Assembly (NCBI RefSeq): GCF_017745275.1
Contig: NZ_JAGHZS010000001.1
Span: 1,178,001-1,242,000 of the forward strand
DNA from: Chitinophaga sp.
GTDB lineage: Bacteria > Bacteroidota > Bacteroidia > Chitinophagales > Chitinophagaceae
Length of the DNA: 64,000 bases
Direction: 5' to 3'
Shown here: one piece after another, positions 35,553-42,265 of the stretch
Layout: each line of letters starts with the position of its first letter
How positions within the stretch are numbered: position 1 is the stretch's first letter
The notes under the pieces: generated by a model
The model's database searches: none
What the model was told of the DNA's origin: nothing
What the model saw: the letters and a program-made list of their open reading frames with translations, nothing else
Program-made: the position numbers and the translations under genes

Positions 35553-38500
35553 TTACGCTTTAGCCGGCACTCCGAAGAATTTTTCATGCAATCCCTGAAA
35601 TACCACAAACAATACGGGGATAATAAACAGTCCTAATATCACCCCGAACAACATTCCTCCTACCGCTCCGGAGGCGATGGCGCGGTTTCCCTGCTCAGAT
35701 GCGCCTTGGGCAAACATCAAAGGCAACAGGCCTGCAATAAATGCCAGGGATGTCATCAGGATGGGACGCAGCCGAAGCGTAGCTGCTTCCAATGCCGCTT
35801 CCACCAGCGATTTACCTGCACGACGACGTTGTATGGCAAATTCCACGATGAGGATAGCATTCTTTGCGAGTAACCCAATCAACATAATCAGCCCTATCTG
35901 CACATAAATATTATTGGTCACATCCATCATCCGGATAAACACAAATACGCCGAGGATACCGGTAGGCAGGGATAACATAATTGCCAGGGGGAGGATATAA
36001 CTTTCATATTGTGCTGACAACAGGAAGTATACAAATATGATACATAGCCCGAAAATGAAAACCGTTTGCGAGCCGGATGCCTGCTCTTCACGAGCCAAAC
36101 CAATATATTCATGGGAAAAATCCACCGGCAATACCGACGCCACTTCATTAACAGCTTTCATGGCGTCTCCGGTAGAAAAACCTTTGTTCGCCTGCACACT
36201 GATGGTGATGGCATTGGCCTGGTTGAGGTGATTAATTACTTCCGGACCAAACACACGTTTCAGGCGGGCAACGGATTTCACAGGCACCATCTCTCCATAC
36301 TCGTTTTTCACATATATATAATCGAGGCTGCCTTCATCTTTGCGATAGGGAACATCCGCCTGTACCACCACCCGGTAATATTTACCAAAGCGATTAAAAT
36401 CAGAAGCATATACGCTGCCATAATATGCCTGCATGGTATTTAATACATCACTGACCTCCAATCCAAATTGCCTGGCCCTCACCTCATCTACCTCCAGCTG
36501 GTATTGCGGGTAGTTAGCACTGAAAGAGGTGTAGGCGCCCCCAATTTCTTTACGGGCCAACAGGCTGGCAATAAACTCGTCGGCCTGCTTTGCCAGCTTG
36601 TTGATATTGCCGCCGGTATTGTCTTTCAGCACTACATCCAATCCATCTATCGCCCCAAAGCCAGGCACGGTGGGCATGGTGAAGGTAAAAGCATAGCCTT
36701 CCGCGAAGGCGGCAAAAATCTTGTTGATAGAGTCTGCAACCTGGTTGATATCTGAAAAATCACCCCGTTCCTTTTTTGCTTTCAGCACCGTATATACGGA
36801 ACCGTAGGAAGGAGACACCGTAGCAGACATCAGGTTCTCTCCTACTACCACTACGGTGAAATCTACGGCGGCTATTTTACTGATGCGGCTTTCCACACTG
36901 TCCAGTAGTTTCTTCGTACGCATGTAGCCTGCGCCTGGCGGGAGACTCACCGTCGATATCAGGTTACGCTGATCTTCCGTAGGAATAAATCCTTTGGACG
37001 TATTTTGTACCAGGATAAAAGCGGCCGCCGTTATTAGTGCCAGTCCGCCGAAAGCCCACCATTTTTTCCGCACCAGGAAATGCGCAGCTTTGGCGTACTT
37101 GTTCGTGGTAGCGGCAAAGCCGGCATTGAACAATTCAAAAAAGCGACGGCCAGTTTTTTTATCTCCCACATTCGATGTTTTTAGCAGGATAGCTGATAGC
37201 GCAGGACTGAGGGTCAATGCATTCACGGCAGAAAGTACAATAGCAATCGCCAGTGTAAAAGCAAACTGCCGGTAAAACACGCCCACAGGGCCATCCGTCA
37301 GCCCTATCGGTAAAAACACTGCCGCCATTACCAGCGTAATGGAAAAGATGGCGCCGGTAATTTCACTCATCGCGGTAATGGTGGCTGTTCGTGGCGACAT
37401 TCCATGGGCCAGTTTACTGTGCACTGCCTCTACTACCACCACGGCATCATCTACCACGATACCAATGGCCAGCACCAATGCAAAGAGTGTCAGCAGGTTG
37501 ATGGTAATGCCAAATAACTGCATGAAAAAGAAGGTCCCAATAATGGATACCGGTACGGCCAGTGCTGGGATCAGGGTAGAACGCCAGTCCTGCAGGAAAA
37601 GAAATACTACCACAAATACCAGTATAAACGCTTCCACCAACGTATGCGTTACCTGCTCAATGGCTTCATCGAGGAAGTCTTTGGTACTGTAACTCAGGTT
37701 ATACTTAATGCCGTCAGGAAGCGACTTCGCCTGTTTTTTCATCAGTTCATAAATGGCCGTTTGTATTTCGTTGGCATTGGAGCCGGGCACCTGGTATACA
37801 AATAGTCCCACATCTGGTTTCCCCCGGGTGCTTACCGCCGACGCATATACGTGATCAAGGGATCCCAGCTCTACACGGGCTACATCTTTCAGGCGCATCA
37901 CCCTGCCCCTGGAATCGGCGCGGATCACAATGTTTTCGTAATCCACTTCCTGGTTCATCTTGCCTTTGTATTTGATAGCGTATTCATAAGACGACTCACT
38001 GCCTTCTCCAAGCCGGCCGGGGGCGGCTTCCAGGTTCTGGTGATTGATAGCGGCGATCACTTCATCCGGTGTAAGGTGGTAAGCTGCCAGTTGTGCAGGG
38101 TTGAGCCAAATACGCATGGCGTAGTCTTTACTGCCGTATAATGCCACTTTACCGACCCCTGATATCCGCTGTATTTTGGGGATGATGTTGATCAATGCAT
38201 AGTTGTTAATAAATTCTCCATCATAGCGGCCATCAATTGCGTACAGGTCCATGTACATGATCATACCATTTTGCTGCTTGGCCGTGATAACACCCGCCTG
38301 CACCGCTTCTTTGGGCAACTGGTTCATGGCCTGTGCTACGCGGTTTTGCACATTTACTGCCGCCTGATCTGCATTAGTGCCTTGTTTGAAGAAAACAGTC
38401 AGGTTTAATGTGCCATCATTGGCAGAGGAGGAAGACATATAAGTCATATTCTCCACCCCATTCACGGCCTGTTCCAATGGGGTAGCAATAGCGCGTGCAA

Positions 38501-38669
38501 TGGTTTCGGCGTTGGCGCCGGGATACCTGGCGGTGACTACCACAGAAGGAGGGGCTACATCAGGGAATGTTTCCATAGGCAGCCCTTTCAAGGCTAATAG
38601 TCCCAGTATCACCAGGATAATAGATACCACAGTGGCCGTGACTGGACGGTCAATTATTCTTTTCAACAT
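35553..38669 (-). CDS. RND efflux transporter, HAE1/AcrB-type permease subunit
   Basis: 1038 residues with twelve membrane helices and two large periplasmic loops. Family marks are the start LKRIIDRPVTATVVSIILVI, the porter-domain text ARYPGANAETIARAIATPLE and ENMTYMSSSSANDG, the proton-relay pair in helix 4 (LAIGIVVDDAVVVVEAV) and the matching helix 10-11 region (LIGLLAKNAILIVEFA). Such pumps export drugs or other amphiphiles with an adaptor and an outer-membrane channel. Neither adaptor nor TolC-like gene is adjacent; the neighbours are a convergent anti-sigma gene six bases away and a divergent HxlR regulator. It must borrow partners from elsewhere. Confidence 0.92.
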   Translation of the reverse strand: MLKRIIDRPVTATVVSIILVILGLLALKGLPMETFPDVAPPSVVVTARYPGANAETIARAIATPLEQAVNGVENMTYMSSSSANDGTLNLTVFFKQGTNADQAAVNVQNRVAQAMNQLPKEAVQAGVITAKQQNGMIMYMDLYAIDGRYDGEFINNYALINIIPKIQRISGVGKVALYGSKDYAMRIWLNPAQLAAYHLTPDEVIAAINHQNLEAAPGRLGEGSESSYEYAIKYKGKMNQEVDYENIVIRADSRGRVMRLKDVARVELGSLDHVYASAVSTRGKPDVGLFVYQVPGSNANEIQTAIYELMKKQAKSLPDGIKYNLSYSTKDFLDEAIEQVTHTLVEAFILVFVVVFLFLQDWRSTLIPALAVPVSIIGTFFFMQLFGITINLLTLFALVLAIGIVVDDAVVVVEAVHSKLAHGMSPRTATITAMSEITGAIFSITLVMAAVFLPIGLTDGPVGVFYRQFAFTLAIAIVLSAVNALTLSPALSAILLKTSNVGDKKTGRRFFELFNAGFAATTNKYAKAAHFLVRKKWWAFGGLALITAAAFILVQNTSKGFIPTEDQRNLISTVSLPPGAGYMRTKKLLDSVESRISKIAAVDFTVVVVGENLMSATVSPSYGSVYTVLKAKKERGDFSDINQVADSINKIFAAFAEGYAFTFTMPTVPGFGAIDGLDVVLKDNTGGNINKLAKQADEFIASLLARKEIGGAYTSFSANYPQYQLEVDEVRARQFGLEVSDVLNTMQAYYGSVYASDFNRFGKYYRVVVQADVPYRKDEGSLDYIYVKNEYGEMVPVKSVARLKRVFGPEVINHLNQANAITISVQANKGFSTGDAMKAVNEVASVLPVDFSHEYIGLAREEQASGSQTVFIFGLCIIFVYFLLSAQYESYILPLAIMLSLPTGILGVFVFIRMMDVTNNIYVQIGLIMLIGLLAKNAILIVEFAIQRRRAGKSLVEAALEAATLRLRPILMTSLAFIAGLLPLMFAQGASEQGNRAIASGAVGGMLFGVILGLFIIPVLFVVFQGLHEKFFGVPAKA

Positions 38670-38861
38670 ACATTATTCTGTTTATCAATTCCGGGCGGCC
38701 GCTCCGTGTGTATATAACTGTTATTCGCAGTACAAATGTCTTTTTAATTGATTCAGTAAGCAATACAGGATGAAAGAATCTCTAACGGATAAATTAATCA
38801 CTATGGGCTGCTGGCGGCTTCCACGAAATGGAATATATTTGGTCTAATAAAATGGTACTGT

Positions 38862-39227
38862 ATGTATGTTAAAAAGCTCCCCGAAATTGAATACGGTGTA
38901 AATATTACCATCAAAACACTGGGTGGCAAGTGGAAGCCATGTTTACTCGACTGCATCCAGCTGGGCATTCATCGGCCGAGTGAAATGTGGCGTGCCATCC
39001 CCGGGTCTACCCTGCGGGTATTGAGTCAGCAATTAAAGGAAATGGAAGAAACCAATATTGTATATAAGAAGATATATGCAGAAGTACCACTCCGCGTGGA
39101 ATACCACCTGACAGAATGGGGCAGCCGGGCCATCGCAATCATTAACATGATGAATAAATGGGGCAATGATTATGCGGAAGCGCATGGCGACGGACAAGAA
39201 ATAGGTTGTTGCACCAAAAACAATTGA
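38862..39227 (+). CDS. HxlR family transcriptional regulator
   Basis: 121 residues with the winged-helix layout of HxlR proteins: TIKTLGGKWKPCLLDCIQLG (about 17-36), RPSEMWRAIPGSTLRVLSQQ, LKEMEETNIVYKKIYAEVPL and VEYHLTEWGSRAIAIINMM. Several family members sense electrophiles or oxidants through Cys residues. Here Cys27 and Cys31 sit in the first helix and Cys116-Cys117 near the end. It is divergent from the RND pump across about 190 bases, the usual arrangement for a local regulator, so it may control the pump in response to a toxic compound. The regulated promoter was not located. Confidence 0.88.
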   Translation: MYVKKLPEIEYGVNITIKTLGGKWKPCLLDCIQLGIHRPSEMWRAIPGSTLRVLSQQLKEMEETNIVYKKIYAEVPLRVEYHLTEWGSRAIAIINMMNKWGNDYAEAHGDGQEIGCCTKNN

Positions 39228-39248
39228 TACCTACCTGGGATATTAATA

Positions 39249-39340
39249 AGCAGAAAGCATAAAGCTGAAAGCAAAAAGCTATTATAGCGAATGATCATCC
39301 GCTATAATAGCTTTTTGCTTTCAGCTTTATACTTTTTGCT
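39249..39340. repeat. 41-bp near-perfect inverted repeat, second copy of the heptad palindrome
   Basis: Bases 39249-39289 pair with 39300-39340 at 39 of 41 positions, with a 10-nt centre containing ATGATCAT. The left arm contains four 7-nt units: AGAAAGC 39252-39258, ATAAAGC 39259-39265, TGAAAGC 39266-39272 and AAAAAGC 39273-39279. The left half matches that of the element at 678-796 in 39 of 46 bases, and where the two elements differ both arms have changed together. As in the first case it lies between convergent genes (HxlR regulator and ECF sigma). It is a probable bidirectional terminator or small palindromic mobile element. Confidence 0.85.
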
Positions 39341-39356
39341 AAATACGATGAGAGGT

Positions 39357-39917
39357 TTACAGGTGGGCTGGACTAAAATAACCGCGTAAAATTTTCACTG
39401 CAGTTCCGATCTGGTTCTTTACTGTTTGGATGCTGGTATTCATTTCTTCCGCTATTTCCTTATGGCTTTTCTGATCGTAATGTCTCAAACGGAAGGCAGT
39501 GGAGGATTTAGGCGGCACCTTACTTTTCAGGGCGGTATTCACCTGGGTATAAATCTCTTTGCTTTCCAGTGGATCATTTGGCAGAAATGGCTCATCCGGA
39601 ATTACGCTGGTAAATTTCTTTTCACGGGTAATCTTGTTCAGGCAGCGATTACGCACGCTGGCATACAGATAGCACTTCATGATAGAAGCCCTGTCCCGGT
39701 TCTGATAATTTACATCAATTTTAAGAAAGGATTTCTTCTGCCAGAAATCAATAAAAAACTCCTGGATAAGGTCTTCCGCCTTATTGTCATCCTTCAGCAT
39801 GTCTGTGGCAAGTGACATCAAAATACGGTGGTACTTATTGTACACGGTGGTAAAAGCTTCGGCACTACCATCCTTTAGCAGTTCCAAAAGGACTGCATCC
39901 TGGTTGTTTTGTTGCAT
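39357..39917 (-). CDS. ECF RNA polymerase sigma factor (orphan)
   Basis: 186 residues with region 2 (YNKYHRILMSLATDMLKDDN, KAEDLIQEFFIDFWQKKSFL) and region 4 (FRLRHYDQKSHKEIAEEMNT, SIQTVKNQIGTAVKIL). It belongs to the Bacteroidota sigma-70 group often paired with FecR, but no FecR or anti-sigma gene adjoins it. The upstream region of about 390 bases contains a 24-bp palindrome, possibly its control site. The gene is monocistronic and ends 17 bases before the long inverted repeat. Its regulon cannot be deduced. Confidence 0.88.
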   Translation of the reverse strand: MQQNNQDAVLLELLKDGSAEAFTTVYNKYHRILMSLATDMLKDDNKAEDLIQEFFIDFWQKKSFLKIDVNYQNRDRASIMKCYLYASVRNRCLNKITREKKFTSVIPDEPFLPNDPLESKEIYTQVNTALKSKVPPKSSTAFRLRHYDQKSHKEIAEEMNTSIQTVKNQIGTAVKILRGYFSPAHL

Positions 39918-40185
39918 TTCTCGTTTCCTTTTTGAAGAGATTGGTTTAGGAAAAATTAATTCACATTTTTTTAGTTGTACGGTGCTAGAAAATTGCTTTT
40001 CTACTGGTTTAACACTTAGGTTGAAATTGGTTTATCTGTAGCCCCTTTTTTAAAACTTAACTTAAAAGTAACGCTATAAAACATTACAACTGGTTAAGCA
40101 TTTGTTAAGCAGGAATGTTTAAAAAGTGTGCAGATTAGCCACCACGGCTATTAAGGACAAGAATACGCTTATTAACAAACAGAAT

Positions 40186-40209
40186 TAATGTAACCAAATG
40201 GTTACATTA
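40186..40209. promoter_or_regulatory. 24-bp palindrome in the 39918-40308 intergenic region
   Basis: TAATGTAACCA (40186-40196) and TGGTTACATTA (40199-40209) are exact complements around AA. The site lies about 270 bases upstream of the orphan sigma gene, in an AT-rich non-coding stretch of 391 bases where no other gene is visible. Followed on the minus-strand side by hairpin 40215-40231 (GGGGC / GCCCC) and a T-run, it could be part of a second terminator for the cupin gene, or an operator. Confidence 0.45.
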
Positions 40210-40252
40210 AAAAAGGGGCGTTTTTAGCCCCAAAAATGACCCCAAATAAAAA

Positions 40253-40287
40253 AGCGGAGATAAGTAGTACCCCTACCTATCTCCGCT
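40253..40287 (-). terminator. rho-independent terminator of the cupin operon
   Basis: AGCGGAGATA (40253-40262) pairs with TATCTCCGCT (40278-40287), with extra TAG/CTA pairing inside. On the minus strand the stem is followed by TTTTTTATTT. It starts 22 bases after the cupin stop. Confidence 0.8.
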
Positions 40288-40308
40288 CTTTATGTACTTA
40301 AAAAATGT

Positions 40309-40653
40309 TTATGGTTTCAAAAAATCACCATCCACTATTAATAGTTTTACACCTGCCTCCGACAATGATCGATGTGAACTTAACTGATCAGACACTACAT
40401 AACTCATCCCCGCCGACAACTCCACACTTTCTCCATTTTCCAGTTCACTCACAAAAGCGCCCTGCAGGCAATGAACAATATGACCTTTCTGACACCAATG
40501 ATCTGCCAGATAACCGGGCGAATACTCTACTATCCTTATTCTCAGGCCGGGGAACTGCAATGTTTGCCAACGGGCAGTACCACTTTCGCCCGGATGAATA
40601 GTAACCGGAATTGCCGACCAGTCAATTGTCTGAAAAGGAATAGCGGTGCTCAT
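40309..40653 (-). CDS. cupin-fold protein (DHCW-motif type)
   Basis: 114 residues forming one small cupin barrel: QFPGLRIRIVEYSPGYLADH, then WCQKGHIVHCLQGAFVSELE, NGESVELSAGMSYVVSD and a final VKLLIVDGDFLKP strand. His in ADHWCQKGH could bind a metal. The sequence fits the small proteins that databases name after a DHCW motif, with no known reaction. It has no signal peptide. It follows the lipoprotein gene by 10 bases on the same strand, so the two are probably co-transcribed, and a terminator closes the unit. Confidence 0.75.
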   Translation of the reverse strand: MSTAIPFQTIDWSAIPVTIHPGESGTARWQTLQFPGLRIRIVEYSPGYLADHWCQKGHIVHCLQGAFVSELENGESVELSAGMSYVVSDQLSSHRSLSEAGVKLLIVDGDFLKP

Positions 40654-40663
40654 ATAACATGTT

Positions 40664-41143
40664 TTAACGTAAACGGATATACGCTTCTATTGTCTGATGA
40701 TCTACTCCAATGCTTTCAATTTTCTCTATTCCTTTTTGTATTAAGGTATCATTCTTCAGAGAAAGCGTAAAAGAAAAATGTTTGTCTTCCCAATCCCGGT
40801 AAGTACAATACTGCAGATGTTCTTCATACTTATCACCAGCCAGCGTATAAGTACCCGCGCCGGAGCCATAAGACACATTCGCGGTATCTTTTCCTTTGGC
40901 CAGATCATGCTTAAAGAAAGCAAAGTGAGAACCATTGAACATTTTAATCATTTCCTCAGACTTTCCCGGTACAGGGTACGTGGTGGAGGTGTCTCCGTTT
41001 TTAATCAGTTTACTATAGGCTAACTTCCAGGTACCGGTGATGGGTGATACTTCAGCAGCAGGCGTTTCAGCTACTTTTTTTTCTCCGCAGGAGGCAAGGG
41101 CAAATGCTATCATTCCTATGACAGCCGTTGATCGTAGATTCAT
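40664..41143 (-). CDS. small lipoprotein, lipocalin-like (DUF4488-like)
   Basis: 159 residues with the lipobox FALASCGEKK. The mature protein begins with ITGTWKLAYSKLIKNGDTST, then FNGSHFAFFKHDLAKGKDTA, GAGTYTLAGDKYEEHLQYC and FSFTLSLKNDTLIQKGIEK, a plan of strands like DUF4488 and other lipocalin-like lipoproteins. It is probably anchored in the outer membrane facing the periplasm. The cupin gene follows after 10 bases. Ligand and role are unknown. Confidence 0.65.
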   Translation of the reverse strand: MNLRSTAVIGMIAFALASCGEKKVAETPAAEVSPITGTWKLAYSKLIKNGDTSTTYPVPGKSEEMIKMFNGSHFAFFKHDLAKGKDTANVSYGSGAGTYTLAGDKYEEHLQYCTYRDWEDKHFSFTLSLKNDTLIQKGIEKIESIGVDHQTIEAYIRLR

Positions 41144-41261
41144 ATCAGTGAGTGTTTAAAGTCCAATAAAGAGGCTTGCCTGAATACCACACACTTCCAT
41201 CAGGCTGGAGTACAACGTTACTTAAAACATTTTGATTTTAAAATACACCCGCAAAACAAAA

Positions 41262-41287
41262 GGCCAGTATCCCTGAGGATACTGGCC
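41262..41287 (-). terminator. rho-independent terminator of the VgrG cargo operon
   Basis: GGCCAGTATCC (41262-41272) and GGATACTGGCC (41277-41287) form a perfect 11-bp stem with a CTGA loop. On the minus strand TTTTGTTTTG follows. It lies 18 bases after the last gene of the operon. Confidence 0.82.
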
Positions 41288-41305
41288 CTGGTGCAAAAAA
41301 ATACT

Positions 41306-42265
41306 TTATCGTATTACCTGCAGTTGGTTACTTCCGGCCGGCTTATGTAGTATCAGGTTATAAATTCTGTATTTACCATCCGAAGATGTACCCACCATAG
41401 CCGATTCACCTCTTAATTCATCGTCGGTACGCACCAGCCCCACTGCTTTTCCATCTCCATAAAATCTGAGTTCATAATGTTCCAGCGGCTCCATCTCCAG
41501 GTGATAATTCCGGATCTCATTAAACCGTTTCCAGGTATCTTCTGCATCGGTTGGTTTATTGAAAAAGAATGCCTGTTCTATTTCTACCTCCCGGTTGTAG
41601 AGCAGGCCTGCAATAGCATCCATATCACCCTTCGCCAGCAGCTCGCGGTAATGCTGATAAAATGCCACTACTTCTTTTGTCAACTGTTCCCTATTTTCCT
41701 TTCTCAGGTCCTGACTCTGGCTCCAGCCCTTCAACTGGTAAGGAACAGTAGCCTCAAAGCTGCCTTTAAATTCTACATAGGGAATATTACCATTTTGTAC
41801 TTCCGGCATTTTATACTGAAAAAGCTGCTTATACTCCTGTTGTTTTTCTTTGTCATAATCTCCTGCTTTAATTTTAATATTCAGGCCACTGTTGTGAGCC
41901 AGCAGGAAGGTGTCCATTTTGTCGTTATCATCTACACGCGGATACACCCGGATAGTAATATCCTGTTTACCGCTTTTGAGTATATTGGAGGAAACAGGCA
42001 CAATAGCTCCACCCTGGTTTCCGCTTGTAAAACTTACCAGCGCAGGCATATCATTCACCAGTATTTCGTAGGTACAGTTATAACTCTCAAAATCCAGCAG
42101 GAACCGGGGATTGTAGTCATATTTTTTAATTAACTTATAGCTGTTCAGGTATTTTTCCTTGATGTTCTGATTCATGTTTTCTTTTTTGGCATTTGATCCC
42201 TGACCACAACTTTGCAGTGTAGCCATCAAAATAAAAACAATAACGGTTATTATTGATTTTCTCAT
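41306..42265 (-). CDS. lipoprotein coupled to the 994-aa cargo protein (candidate immunity or accessory protein)
   Basis: 319 residues with the lipobox ATLQSCGQGS. Residues 50-180 look like a beta-sandwich (YNCTYEILVNDMPALVSF, QDITIRVYPRVDDNDKMDTF) and the C-terminal half has helices (QLTKEVVAFYQHYRELLAKG, EDTWKRFNEIRNYHLEME). I recognise no family. Its ATG overlaps the stop of the 994-aa gene by four bases (ATGA, 42262-42265), so the two are translated together. It is the last gene of the VgrG operon. A lipoprotein directly behind a putative secreted toxin is a usual place for a periplasmic immunity protein, but a role in delivery is equally open. Confidence 0.6.
   Translation of the reverse strand: MRKSIITVIVFILMATLQSCGQGSNAKKENMNQNIKEKYLNSYKLIKKYDYNPRFLLDFESYNCTYEILVNDMPALVSFTSGNQGGAIVPVSSNILKSGKQDITIRVYPRVDDNDKMDTFLLAHNSGLNIKIKAGDYDKEKQQEYKQLFQYKMPEVQNGNIPYVEFKGSFEATVPYQLKGWSQSQDLRKENREQLTKEVVAFYQHYRELLAKGDMDAIAGLLYNREVEIEQAFFFNKPTDAEDTWKRFNEIRNYHLEMEPLEHYELRFYGDGKAVGLVRTDDELRGESAMVGTSSDGKYRIYNLILHKPAGSNQLQVIR

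Noticed and set aside
41477..42133. 218-codon plus-strand frame inside the lipoprotein gene
   Set aside because: It is antisense to a gene with a clear signal peptide and operon context; its hydrophobic composition is what the complement of charged codons gives.
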